Assembly: GCF_026262505.1 (NCBI RefSeq)
Contig: NC_067206.1
Location: 16,140,641-16,204,640, forward strand
Origin: Trichomonas vaginalis G3
Lineage: Eukaryota; Parabasalia; Trichomonadida; Trichomonadidae
Length of the DNA: 64,000 bases
Direction: 5' to 3'
The notes under the pieces are model-generated. The model did not search any database, had not been told where the DNA came from, and saw nothing but the letters and a program-made list of their open reading frames with translations. The translations under genes were made by a program, and so were the position numbers. Of this stretch, positions 12,888 to 22,945 are shown one piece after another. Every line of letters begins with the position of its first letter. The stretch's first letter is position 1.

Positions 12888-12897
12888 CTTTAATGAA
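12888..12897. repeat. Target-site duplication, right copy
   Basis: CTTTAATGAA, identical to 10908-10917. The MULE transposase frame resumes directly after it. Confidence 0.8.
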
Positions 12898-13228
12898 AGT
12901 GGATTTAGCGATTTTGCATCGATATGCACGGGCAGATAAAAACACAAGTGATCATAAACAGTCGTATTTCATTAAATTGAAAAAAATAAATGAAGAGATT
13001 CAGTTATTTGAAGAGCATTTTGGTCTGGAAATATCATTAATTCCTGAGGATATAATGAAAAAATATAAGGATTTGTCCAAACATTCTGGAATTGATTTCA
13101 GAGATATTGAAATTGAAAGGTATATGTCAAGTGATCAAATACTTGATGACATTCAAATAAATTTAGAAGAAACAAAAAATGAAAAGATAGAAAACATTGA
13201 AATTGCCGAAGATGATTTATTTCAATAA
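12898..13228 (+). pseudogene. C-terminal part of the MULE transposase, beyond the insertion
   Basis: About 110 codons reading KVDLAILHRYARADKN... and ending in an acidic tail (ENIEIAEDDLFQ) with a stop at 13226. The reading frame continues the transposase left at 10917 once the inserted element and its duplication are set aside. No separate domain is recognised. The apparent start codon inside the target duplication is accidental. Confidence 0.75.
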
Positions 13229-13636
13229 TATGTAACATTGATTTCTATTCAACTTTATCGTTATTATAATAAACATTTTTATGATTTTTTTAATATTTTT
13301 TATAAGTAGATTGAAGATTATTTGATGAAAAGATGTATATATATACATAATGTACCTTACAATATCTTCATGCTATGAATTCCAGAATAATGACAAGTCT
13401 TTCATTCTTAATTAGAAGTCTCCAATATTTTGTCTATTTTTTCATATTTTTTCTATTTTTTTCACCATTTAAAATTTCTTAAATTCTAAATATAGCAAAT
13501 TATATCATTTTACTTTCTGCAACGATTTAATCGAAAATTATATGAATATTATTGTAAATATTTCTAAAATATTTTAAATACAAATAATTTTAAACTGAAC
13601 CAAATAAATTGGATAACTTTAACTCAATCAAATAAA
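13229..13636. other. Non-coding 3' interior of the MULE
   Basis: About 400 bases of AT-rich sequence between the transposase stop and the right inverted repeat. No gene or strong repeat is seen. Confidence 0.6.
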
Positions 13637-13934
13637 TATTAATATGAATTTTTATAGAAAAACTTTATTTTTTCTCAATTTTTAATTTCATTTCAGTCTC
13701 TAAACTTTCTTACTATGTAAAAACGTATTATTATAGTAATAAAATAAAATACATGTTTATTCGATCTCGTATTTCAAAAAAATAAAATTACTTATATAAA
13801 AAGATTCTCTTTAGTCAACTTTCTTTTTGAATCTCTAATAAGTTTTTACTGTTGCTTCTATATATTAAGTATTGATTCTTGTAGTAAAGAAAATCCGGAA
13901 CGTTTATTTATTAGAATACTCGAACTTTGACTTA
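13637..13934 (-). repeat. Right terminal inverted repeat of the MULE
   Basis: Reverse complement of 1-300, ending ...CTCGAACTTTGACTTA at 13934. The sequence changes to unrelated flank at CATATTACTA. Confidence 0.92.
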
Positions 13935-14411
13935 CATATTACTAATTGTAATTATTTTCAAGGGCTATTTCTATTACTCCTACTTGTTCGGCTTAAAATC
14001 TGCTATATTGTTAAGATAAACTAAGTCTAAATTTTGAACCATTTTTTGAAGTTTAAAGTGTAATACATATCGATTTTTTATCCGAATTTAAGAATTGCTT
14101 CAAAGTTTTAGCGTGAAATCGTGCATTTTTTCTAATGAAATTGTTATTATAAGATAAGCAATCTGAGTTTTTTTGAATAATATGTCACTACACATGATAG
14201 AGCGTTACGTGCTGAAAAGTTACGCTTCGTTCTGAAAGTGGTAATGAAGTTTTATTAGAATTCATCAAAAAAACGTATGAAAATAATCGTATGTCAAAAT
14301 GTGAGCACTTCTCAAAATTTGCTCACATTTTGACTATTTTTGTGAGATCTTCCTCACAATTTTTTTGACAAACGTACAAAAAAGTGCCAAAATGTGAGCA
14401 ATTTTTATATC
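13935..14411. other. Non-coding stretch with TGAGCAAATTTT-type inverted repeats
   Basis: No gene. CAAAATGTGAGCA (near 14297) and TGCTCACATTTTG (near 14322) form an inverted pair; a third copy lies near 14390 and another, AAAATGTGAGCATTTTTAT, near 17316. These could be terminal or subterminal repeats of the transposon whose enzyme lies at 14657-15768, but I could not fix its borders. Confidence 0.4.
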
Positions 14412-14653
14412 TCAGATTTGCATAGATATAGATTATATGATTTATACATATGAAAAATAATATATAAAAATATAATTTTGAGATAATTATGTAAATAATA
14501 TTTTAAATATTTGAATTTGAGGTATAATTTTATAGTAAAATATATTATAAAGAGTATTTATATAAATATTGTTAAATAATATAAGTAATAAAAATTGAGA
14601 CTCCCTCCCTGTTTTTGATGTTTTGTCACTTTTTCGGTAATTCTTATTGTTTC
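14412..14653 (+). repeat. AT-rich 3' end segment of the hairpin element, copy 2 (solo)
   Basis: Near-identical to 12646-12887 and ends at the same terminal GGTAATTCTTATTGTTTC. No matching left end or hairpin array lies upstream, so this is a truncated copy, or a copy broken by a later rearrangement. Confidence 0.88.
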
Positions 14654-14656
14654 ATA

Positions 14657-15768
14657 AAGAACTTAGTTCAAAGCGCGAAAAATAGGGTAGAGCCATATGT
14701 CGTCAACACTGTTGAATTTGTGCTATCTGTATTATTGAGCGGCGCTACATTTTGCCAATCAGAATTTCAATTCATGCTGAATAACATCAAAGTTCCGTCA
14801 TAAGCTACATTTCATCGAGTCCAAGAAAAGGTTGGTCGTGGTATCATAGAAGTTGCCAGAGAATCTGTTAATTATTGGAAATCTCGAATGAGAAAATGTT
14901 CGGGACTTTTGTTTGACGGTTCTTGGAGTCAGAGAAGAAATGCAATGTTTTGCTATGTACAATTTGTAGAAGAGAAACTCAAAAAAATTGTAGATTGGGA
15001 AGTGATATCTAAATCTTTTAAAAATTTCAAAGGTAATTTCATCGGAAAATCAAATGAAATGGAATTTGAAGGCTTAAAAAGAATGCTGAAGCGTTGGAAT
15101 AATGAAAAACGCGTAAATTTTTTGTGCATGATGGCGATGTCAAAATTGTTTCTACAATCAAAAATACGTTCAAAGGTATCAGAGAATACAGAGATCCTGG
15201 ACATTTTCTTAACAATATACAGAAAAAGCTCAAACTGCCAGAATTCAGAATCTTATCTAGCATTTCAAAGAATTTATTGCGTTGGCTTAGGCAACTTCTC
15301 AATGACACACATATGTCAATTAAAACAAAGAAGTTTTTATGGTTGAATTCCGCTAAACATTATGCCGGAAATCATAAATTTTGTCCAGATCCTGAAAAAT
15401 GCAAGATGATTAAACCATGGAAATATGCAAAAAATAAAACTGCTATAAAAACACTTAAAAAATTCCTCGAAGATACCGTAAAAATCTTTGATATGGTAAA
15501 AAAGATTCATTCAACTCAAGTAGTTGAATCGATAAACCATATCAAAGCAATGCTTGCTAATAAAAATATTAATTGGCATGCTTCTTGGCCAATTAGGATA
15601 GCAGTCACAATATTGCATTTCAATGAAAGTATGTTTGAAACGATTGTAGCAATAAGATACAGGTTAAATTTACCAACAATGCCAGAAATGATGAACAGAT
15701 ATTTCAGAATGTATGATACAACAAAAGATTTAATCAAAGCATTCAAAAAATCAAAGCCGATGACATAA
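14657..15768 (+). pseudogene. Decayed Mutator-type (DG-W/HDGD/DPGH) transposase
   Basis: One protein is spread over two frames. The first part has GLLFDGSWSQRRNA (candidate first Asp) and GKSNEMEFEGLKR. The second part begins VHDGDVKIVSTI (candidate second Asp) and continues EYRDPGHFLNN, with a possible acidic residue in TQVVESINHIKA. This order (DG-W, G-SN-ME-E, HDGD, DPGH) resembles the Mutator-like transposase domain family found in many eukaryotes; I recall it from memory and could not confirm it. There is an in-frame TAA at 14801-14803 before the DG-W motif. A one-base loss in a T-run near 15117 separates the two parts. The gene is broken; age is intermediate because motifs are still sharp. 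Confidence 0.7.
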
Positions 15769-16460
15769 ATAATTATTAAATTTATTTCACCCTCAAAACA
15801 TCATAATCTTGCACCTTCTTTGAATAAACACTTTCACCTTCTATTTTTAATTAATGTTTTTTAATTGTCCAAAATTTTTAGATTATATAAGATATAATTT
15901 TTATAAAAGTATTATTTTCTAAAAGATAAGTATATATTCTTAATCACAAAACCTAGCATTTTATCATATCTATATATCAGCTTCCTAAATATAATACTCA
16001 TATAGTTAGTATGATTTTAATGTTTTTGAACATGAAACGAAAATATGATTACAATCATATAACATAATGGAGTTATTGATATAACTTATATGCATGATAC
16101 ATTAAGAAGTCTTCCAACAATATAGATATAGTTGTAGATTCCTATGATTCCTTTTATATTGTGAGATAATAGCATTTTTATGCTGTCAGGAGCCTATGAG
16201 TGCCCATCCTTAAAGCTACTTTTTATTTTGAAAGGTTGCATTCAATTATTTTCAATGAAAACCACCGTCCTTAAAAATTTCTCAACTATATCATAATGAG
16301 AAAAAACAAAATAAGAATATGAGTATAATAATAATTTAATAAAAATGAAAAAAATAATAAATAATAAATAATAAATAAAATGCAATTTTGCTAATTCAAA
16401 ATCATCATTATCTTCGTCTTCTGACTCTCATTCATACTTGATAATTTCCCCTGGTACACT
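15769..16460. other. Non-coding AT-rich stretch
   Basis: About 690 bases with no open frame of note. It separates two transposase relics and ends in an A-rich simple repeat (near 16350-16380). Nothing further is recognisable. Confidence 0.6.
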
Positions 16461-17200
16461 CTAAATGGATTTCTTGTACTTGTTCTGCTTTTTAGATCCT
16501 TTTGTAAATGTGTGTTGTTTCAATATCATTTTGGAGTAACGTTTCTCTTCAAATGATTTCACACAATCATCTGCAAGTGGGGAAAGATGTAATGCTTTTT
16601 GGATATCTTTGAGAAAATGCTCTGGATCATTCCATTCTAAGATTGCAATGATAACTCTGATGTTAATGTTCTTCCAGGCTCTTGATTTGTCCATATAACA
16701 TGCAATTTTGGAGTTAAACGCTTCATTCATGCAGGTAAAGCCGATGGAAGAAACTTTGGAAACTATGGGTTTCCATTTGTGAACCCAATCATAGAGCATG
16801 AATTGAAGTTGGATCGAGTTGACACATTTTTGCCATTCAAAGCATTTGTATTTGTGAGTCTCGTCGCTGAAAACTTTAACTGACTTGTCAGAAGCTGAGA
16901 ACTTTGTAAAATCTTTTGTGATATTTTTGATACATGACCTGGATCGAATCTTTCAAGATGAGAGACGCCAAATTCTTTAAAGACAGAGACACTTTTGTTA
17001 TCTCTGTCTTTAATAATCTCTTTAACATCTTTCAAGATATTGAATTTCTTTAATTGCTTCCAGATGATTCGAGTTCCAGCACTTCCGGCCATTATTCAAG
17101 CACCAAGAATCTGTCGCGCTGAGAGTCGACGACGTTTGTGGAGTAAAATGTTATGCATTGCCTTTAATTTCCGTTTTGGGTTAACAATATGGCCCATGCA
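16461..17200 (-). pseudogene. Older relic of a related transposase, reverse strand
   Basis: Two overlapping reverse-strand pieces (about 17092-16763 and 16799-16461). The first contains KDRDNKSVSVFKEFGV followed by HLERFDPGHVSKI, which matches the HDGDVKIVSTIK...EYRDPGHF block of the gene at 14657-15768. The first catalytic segment is missing or unrecognisable and the frame changes between the two pieces. It is a diverged, older member of the same family in opposite orientation. Confidence 0.6.
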
Positions 17201-17959
17201 ACAACAACAAAAAATGAAATCCCACATCATTAGGTGAATATTTTGGACTATCATTTTAAAATCGAGGTTTTTCAAAGGATTATGTATAATGTTCCGGTTT
17301 TTAGAATCTACATTAAAATGTGAGCATTTTTATAGTTTCAAAATTCAAAAATAATGTTTCTATTCTTCTCAAAAGTAAAAATAAACTTAATTGGAAAAAT
17401 ATTTTAAAAAATTATTCGAACAGAGAGTTAATTATTTTGCACAAAGAAATTAAAATACAAAATAAGTAAAAATAAAATGAAGAAAAAGGAGAAATTCATT
17501 TTTATTTAATCAATATGTTTTGATCTTTGAAATATTAGTGAGCAATAGCTTTCTATAGATAATATCGATGAAAAAATTGTTTTTCGAATAAGAATTTAAG
17601 AGTCCACTGTAAAAATTGAAAGTCTCTGAAAATTGAGAGGCGATTTGCAAATAATCGTTATCGTCTTTTTTTCCAAAATTCACTTTTTCTAGCGTTCTGA
17701 TTAATATTATGTGAATGTAACAATGAAACATATCTTTAAATAAGATAATAATATATACTATCATTTCAAATCAGCCAATATTTGCAAAATCAGCGAGTTT
17801 GCTAAAAACTTGATTTTTTTTGATTTTTTTTTCGCTGTGGGAACCGTGTTTTGAAAAATAGATTAAGGATGCAGACTTCGGACGCTAATTTCGCCAAATA
17901 ATGATCACATATCATATTTACAGGAGGCTTGATTTTAAGGCCTCTTTTTTCTACTTTTT

Positions 17960-18098
17960 CTTTAATTTATTCTAATTTTTTTTGTAATTAAACTCTTTTG
18001 TTCAATATTATCCACTCATTGAGTATTTCGATGCGATTTCTCTGCTAAATTATATGTGAAAGCAATTAGAATTACAAAAAAATTAGAATAAATTAAAG
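17960..18098. repeat. 30-bp inverted repeat with about 80-base loop
   Basis: CTTTAATTTATTCTAATTTT (from 17960) pairs with AAAATTAGAATAAATTAAAG (ending 18098). It could be a small foldback element or the ends of a short non-autonomous transposon. Confidence 0.75.
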
Positions 18099-18420
18099 AC
18101 CATAAAATTCTTTTAATTCGGGTATATTTGGGTATCAATTCAACAAATACATCATATTCCAAAGAAAACGTATTAAAATAATACTTTTGGACGATATTAT
18201 TCCAAAGTAATCACAAATTTTCAGGATAATTCTTGTAAATTGGCCAGTTTAGACATCAAAAATAGTTTGGGCTGAGATTCCTGCTGATTAAACAAATCTT
18301 TTAGAAATAAAACTTTTATTTTATTAATAAGTGACTAATCTTTGTCTATATATGCAATTTAAATATGTTTTTATTGTATTATTTCAGCTTTCTTGAAGCT
18401 TATGACAATTCGCAATTTGC

Positions 18421-18524
18421 AATAACGTACAATTGCCAAGAAAGTTTAAGGTTTGGCAATTCACTCAAATCACTGCGAAAAAGAATTGCCAAAACCGAAA
18501 TTGCCTTGGGAATTGTACGTTATT
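18421..18524. repeat. Inverted repeat AATAACGTACAATT with 75-base loop
   Basis: The arm AATAACGTACAATT at 18421 is mirrored by AATTGTACGTTATT ending at 18524. The loop carries several more AATTGCC/GGCAATT motifs, a word also used by the palindrome at 18797. Confidence 0.75.
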
Positions 18525-18796
18525 TTAAAAAAATTACATTGAGTATCTGTAGTCATACTCTAACATAATGCATCACCAAAAGCATAAATCCATCAATAAA
18601 AATGTCAAACGAAGCTATTTCTTATATCAAAATTATAAAAAATTCACAATAATATCTCCATTTTATTACAAAAATGTGTAAAAACTAAAATATAGCATTC
18701 TATTCGCCTTATTTAATCAAAAATATTGCAAAATTCTCCAAATTTTTCCCAAAATTCACTAAATGACAATAAAAATTATATTTTCCCCATATTTAA

Positions 18797-18818
18797 GAAT
18801 TGCCAAGCTTGGCAATTC
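18797..18818. repeat. Perfect 22-bp palindrome
   Basis: GAATTGCCAAG followed at once by its reverse complement, with no loop. It uses the same AATTGCC word as 18421-18524 and may be a collapsed or excised remnant of the same element. Confidence 0.8.
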
Positions 18819-19526
18819 GGGATTATAGATCCAAGGTGATGTGACTTTTGCATCCCTGGGATGGTAGATACACCCAAAAATTTTGTGTTGTGTATGATAT
18901 AGAGATGACATGCATAATTTATAAAAATTTGCATTTATTCAAGGACATTAGAGTATATTTTCGTTAAAAAATTAGTTTTAGAATGTGATACTGCATAAAA
19001 TTGCTTCACATCTGACAGAGATTTAGATTAAGCAAAGTTTTTTTTAGTTTTGTGCCTTAGTAAAACACCATCTCGACCACTATTTGTGGAACGACGATAG
19101 GTCTTATTTGGCCTTACAGTGGACCCTTAAAAAGAATTTTCAATTTTATCTCGAACTTATGAAAATTCAGCAAGAACAATGCGCTAGATTATAGTATGGT
19201 CATATACTAGGTATATGAAAATACAAACCATCTTTCATTATATTCCCTCGCTTCCATTAGGACATAATGTAAACTATTCAAAATTGAATAGTTACTCATT
19301 TTTTCTCGAAGTTTAAGGCTGCACTTACGCCCATCTGACTTTAATTCAAATTTCTGACAACTGGCGTGAAGCGTCATTGAAATTTAACCTTAAACACCTG
19401 AATTGAAGGCCGTGTCATAGGGGCGTAAGTGCACCATTAAAAAATTGTGGAAATCAATTATTTGATAATCAGGTGAATAATAAAATTTCCGATGGAACTT
19501 GAGAACTTAATTGGCCGTCAGAAATT

Positions 19527-19535
19527 TTTCATTGC
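19527..19535 (+). promoter_or_regulatory. Trichomonad initiator (Inr) of the kinase gene
   Basis: TTTCATTG places the TCA(+1)YT initiator A at 19531, 11 bases before the ATG at 19542. In trichomonads this element replaces a TATA box and the 5' UTR is very short; the spacing here fits. Confidence 0.7.
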
Positions 19536-19541
19536 TGTAAA

Positions 19542-20432
19542 ATGTCGAAGTTGCTTCGTGTTGGTGTATTCATGCCCGCATTCAAATGGGAAAGAATGAA
19601 CCTTAATCAAGTCACACCAGAAAAGCATGGAATTGAGCTTGTTCCAGTTGAATTAGGTGACGATTTATCCTCATTTGATGCAATTATTCATAAATTCACA
19701 TATCAGCTTGTCGATGGCCATGAAGCTGATGTTGCCAAAATCCAAGAATATGCTAAGAATCGCCCAGGATTCGTTGTAATCGAACCAATCGATAACATTC
19801 GTGTTTTCGTTGATCGTCTTGCACTTCAAAACTTCATCGAGCATAATCCATTACCAGACTGTGTAGAGTATATCAAAGGTTACCCAGTTGATGACAACTT
19901 CAAGCCAGAGAACGTTGGCCTCCATTATCCAATTCTCTTGAAGCCTGTTGCCGCCTGTGGAACATCAAACAGTCACTCAATTCAAGTCATTCATAACGAA
20001 GAGCAGCTTCGTGCTGTTGGAAATCCATATCCAATGCTTGCATTTCCATTTATCCCTCATCATGGCGTTGTTTTCAAGTGCTACAGCCTTGGAGAGAATT
20101 TTGTTATGCACAAGTCCAAGTCTCTCGTTCTTAAGACACAAGACAAAGTCGTATTCGATTCCCAAAAGCCACTTCCAACAGAAATCGATGCTGGAGCAGT
20201 TCCGGATGACGCTGCTTCATACGAACCATCTTCAGAAGAACTCAAAGCCTCAAGCGAAGCTCTCAGAAAGATGACAGGAGTTCAACTCATCGGATACGAT
20301 CTTCTCAGAAGAGAATCTGATGGAAAGCTTTGTTTGGTCGATTTTAACTACTTCCCATGCTTCAGAGGTATTGAAGATGTTCCTGGAAAGTTTGCTACTT
20401 TCATCAAACAGAGAATTGCTGATGCTAAATAA
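19542..20432 (+). CDS. Inositol-tetrakisphosphate 1-kinase (ITPK1) family protein
   Basis: A cytosolic ATP-grasp enzyme family that phosphorylates the 1-position of inositol 3,4,5,6-tetrakisphosphate and related isomers, feeding the synthesis of higher inositol phosphates. The 296-residue length is usual. The HKLTD-type inositol-binding motif is HKFTYQ at residues 50-55. A DR pair lies at 91-92. The ATP-grasp KP..ACG...SH block is at 134-145 (KPVAACGTSNSH). HHGVVFKCY is at 173-181, and DLL at 253-255 with DFNYFPCFRG at 267-276 close the metal and substrate site (the family usually has DxNYFPGYKG). The start is supported by an initiator 11 bases upstream. The gene is intact and intronless. Substrate range and isomer preference cannot be told from sequence. 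Confidence 0.9.
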   Translation: MSKLLRVGVFMPAFKWERMNLNQVTPEKHGIELVPVELGDDLSSFDAIIHKFTYQLVDGHEADVAKIQEYAKNRPGFVVIEPIDNIRVFVDRLALQNFIEHNPLPDCVEYIKGYPVDDNFKPENVGLHYPILLKPVAACGTSNSHSIQVIHNEEQLRAVGNPYPMLAFPFIPHHGVVFKCYSLGENFVMHKSKSLVLKTQDKVVFDSQKPLPTEIDAGAVPDDAASYEPSSEELKASSEALRKMTGVQLIGYDLLRRESDGKLCLVDFNYFPCFRGIEDVPGKFATFIKQRIADAK

Positions 20433-20900
20433 AAAAGGATGTATTTTACATATTTAAATAATGAACATATTACATATTTGTATCTTGCAGTGGATTAAAA
20501 TGTTTCTGCAGTCTTTTCTTCTGTAAGTGTTATAATATATGTTTTTATTTCTTAAATTTTAAAGTATCCGTTTCCTTAAAACTGGAGCTTACTGAGACCT
20601 TAAACTTGAAAATTCGATGCTATTGTATTTCAATTTCAGAAATATTCTTATCGAAAATAGGCTATTGATTTTTTATAAAATAGCATTATGCATTTAAGAA
20701 ATGAAAAATATTGATTTGTTTCAACTCCATCTTAATAAATAAGTGAAAAAAATGATAATATCGTTTCAAACTATAACATAGCACTTCAAAGCTACGATAT
20801 CTGATATTGCCTTAATTATTTTTGCCCAATATCGCTTCGAATTATATTCTGTATTTTTCAAATTGTGGGGAAAAAAATTGAAAAGTGAAAAAAAATTAAA

Positions 20901-21037
20901 ATTATCAAACATACGATTATTTTTGATTCAAATGCTGTTCGGCATTAGAATCAAAAATAATCATTAGTATGATAATTACACTTTTATTGCATTTTTAACA
21001 GGCTTCACGCCTGTATAAAAACGCAATAAAAGTGTAA
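20901..21037. repeat. Two adjacent long hairpins
   Basis: The first, 20901-20976, has arms built on CGATTATTTTTGATTC and GAATCAAAAATAATC, with outer arms ATTATCA...TGATAAT. The second, 20976-21037, has TTACACTTTTATTGC and GCAATAAAAGTGTAA arms and an inner CAGGCTTCACGCCTG stem. Head-to-tail long hairpins also make up the arrays at 11603-12592 and 44628-45912, so this may be a third, minimal example. Confidence 0.8.
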
Positions 21038-21363
21038 ATTTTAAAAAGGCCGGGAAACGTCTCAATTTTTTAAAAATGGCTAGAAAAAAGATATAATAAA
21101 GCAGAACATATGTAGAATATATCCTTTAAAAATAAAAGAAAAACTAACGTCCGTTCTTGCAAAATACCAAGAAGAAGTTAGACCATTCAAAAATTGTATA
21201 GCTTATTTTTCACCCTTTTCTTTTTTTTCCTTTGGGTACTTATCTCTTTTCTCCCGCTCTCTATGCCTGAAATGTAAGTAACTACCTGAAGATTTGTATT
21301 CTTCTCTTCATTAGGTAGCTATTATACGTAACAATGTTGCCTCTATTCTTAATTAGTCTCCCG

Positions 21364-21608
21364 CATTATTCTGATCTCGTAGTGAAACAACTCCAATCTA
21401 ACTACAAGCAAACAATACAACTCACAACAACTCAATCAATACGAGTATATACAGTGGAGCTGCTTTGTTCTGATCTCTCTCATCAGCTGATGAGAGATCT
21501 CATAGTGATGCAGCTTCAATCGAACTAATAGCCTACATACAAGTGGGCTATGATTTCTCTCATTATCTGATGAGGGATCACACAGCAAAACAGCTCTAAT
21601 CGAACTTT
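21364..21608 (+). repeat. Three degenerate repeats around TCATCTGATGAG
   Basis: Similar blocks begin near 21367, 21477 and 21557. Each runs from a CTGATCTC or TCAT..CTGATGAG word through CATAGTGA or CACAGCAAAAC to CAATCGAACT or TCTAATCGAACT. The copies are diverged. The unit resembles a decayed tandem repeat; no gene is involved. Confidence 0.55.
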
Positions 21609-21928
21609 CTACACAACTTTGCAAAGTGTTTATGCAAAGTAATGTGCTTGTTGCGTCAATATGCAAAGCTGTTACGAGTCCTTCGGAAGAACTTTGTTAA
21701 ATGATAATATGTATCTATACACCAGAAAGTTTACATTTATAAAGACAGATACCGTCAACAATGACTTCATGCCCAGCATATAATACATAAATTCACAGAG
21801 AAGAGCCATCTCAGGCTTTATGAGAGCGTTCCAACAGGGATCCTCGTATACTGACTGTGAGAAAGGCATCCATTATCTGAAATTGATGCTTTTCTCATAA
21901 TCAATTTTGAAGATCTTCGACAAACAAA

Positions 21929-22022
21929 AATAATGAAGAAAGAGAAGGAAATAAGAAAAAGGAAAAGAAGAGGGAGAGAAAAAGAAGGAGGGAGAGAAAA
22001 AAAAGAAGGAAAAGGAAAAGGG
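21929..22022 (+). repeat. Purine-only low-complexity tract
   Basis: About 90 bases almost purely A and G (GAAGGAGGGAGAGAAAA type). A frame through it codes a Lys/Arg/Glu/Gly string joined to an unrelated tail and is not credible as a gene. It lies between the hairpin region and the ankyrin gene. Confidence 0.7.
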
Positions 22023-22220
22023 CATATTAAATATGATTTTTTTGACCCTGCACTTCCGCACGGTAATGTTTTATCGATTTTGTCCAGGCCTAGCACGAAC
22101 ACTGAGATTCATGTGTTTACATACATTAAATGTAAAACAAGTGGTTGTGAAAGAATTGAATATAAGTTACAACTTCTGAAGGAATATTAGTCAATTTTTT
22201 TTGATTAGTCAAAAATTTTA

Positions 22221-22700
22221 ATGTTTTCAAATCCCCTTACTAAAGCATGCGAAGAAGGAAATCTCGAACGTATTAAATCTCTTATAGAGAATGGTGATTA
22301 TAAACAAGTAGAATCTTTAGATCAGCCACTCATTTATGCATCTACAAAAGGTCATCTTGAAGTTGTTAATTATCTTATCTTTGTTGGGGCTGATAAAGAA
22401 GCAAAGGATGTAAATGGATGGACTCCACTCATTAATGCATCATTGTTTGGTCATCTTGAAGTTGTTGAATATCTTATCTCAGTTGGAGCTGATAAAGAAG
22501 CAAAGAATAATGATGGATATACTCCACTCATTAATGCATCATTGTTTGGTCATCTTGAAATTGTTAAATATCTTATCTCTGTTTGAGCTGATAAAGAAGC
22601 AAAGGATAAAAATAGAAAGACTGCTCTTGATGTTGCAAGGGGTTCTGTGAAAAAATACTTTTTGGGAGAAAAAACAGAATGGAGAATATTAAAAAAATAA
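22221..22700 (+). pseudogene. Short ankyrin-repeat protein gene, one in-frame stop
   Basis: Reads MFSNPLTKACEEGNLERIKSLIENG and then about four ankyrin repeats of the DKEAK.NDG.TPLI.AS..GHLEVV.YLI.VGA kind. A TGA at about 22584-22586 interrupts the fourth repeat where neighbouring repeats have GGA (Gly). The same frame then continues with ADKEAKDKNRKTALDVARG and stops at 22698-22700. A single G-to-T change explains the break. Ankyrin repeats mediate protein-protein contacts; the partner is unknown. Without the stop the protein would be about 159 residues. The adjacent Maverick insertion begins 246 bases downstream. Confidence 0.8.
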
Positions 22701-22939
22701 TATCTATTGAAGTTCAAATAATTGTCTTAAAAATAAACAATATCCATTTGAGATTTGTGTTAAACATATATTAATAGGTTCTGATTTGATTAAGAAATAT
22801 CGCATCGCTTAGATTTCAAAATAATAATCTACGAACCCACTCTTTTTTTTAAGAAATAGAAGCATCGCCTTCAGATGATTCACTTTTAATCATGAATTGC
22901 TGTATAGTTTTGGCGAAATGACATCCAAATTAAATATTG

Positions 22940-22945
22940 ATTATG
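22940..22945. repeat. Maverick target-site duplication, left
   Basis: ATTATG directly before the element; the same six bases follow it at 46605-46610. A 6-bp duplication is the Polinton/Maverick hallmark. Confidence 0.85.

Larger units (their letters stand above)
1..13934 (+). mobile_element. Mutator-like (MULE) DNA transposon, nested and broken
   Basis: Bases 1-300 reappear inverted at 13637-13934 almost without change. The interior codes for a protein with a zinc-binding region and a MULE-type DDE core, which places it in the Mutator-like superfamily. The left end coincides with the window start, so the outermost bases and the 9-11 bp target duplication cannot be checked. The size (13.9 kb) is far above a usual MULE. 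The excess comes from a 5.4 kb minisatellite inside the transposase and a 2 kb element inserted in the 3' part of the gene. The transposase reading frame is disrupted several times, so this copy is probably not autonomous. Long terminal inverted repeats are normal for MULEs. Confidence 0.85.
17230..19520. other. Long intergenic region with hairpins
   Basis: 2.3 kb without a supported gene. It contains three inverted repeats (listed separately) with AATTGCC-rich arms and is otherwise AT-rich, low-complexity sequence. The last 300 bases are the upstream region of the kinase gene at 19542. Confidence 0.6.

Noticed and set aside
12881-12900. Start codon at about 12881-12895 for an independent 115-residue gene
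   Set aside because: The start lies in the transposon end and target duplication, and the protein continues the MULE transposase.
14888-15346. 152-codon ORF as a complete gene
   Set aside because: Only its first two thirds resemble a transposase; its tail is the wrong frame of the HDGD region. It is part of the pseudogene at 14657-15768.
21933-22190. 85-codon ORF rich in Lys, Arg, Glu and Gly
   Set aside because: It is the translation of a purine-only tract joined to unrelated sequence, with no family and no start signal.
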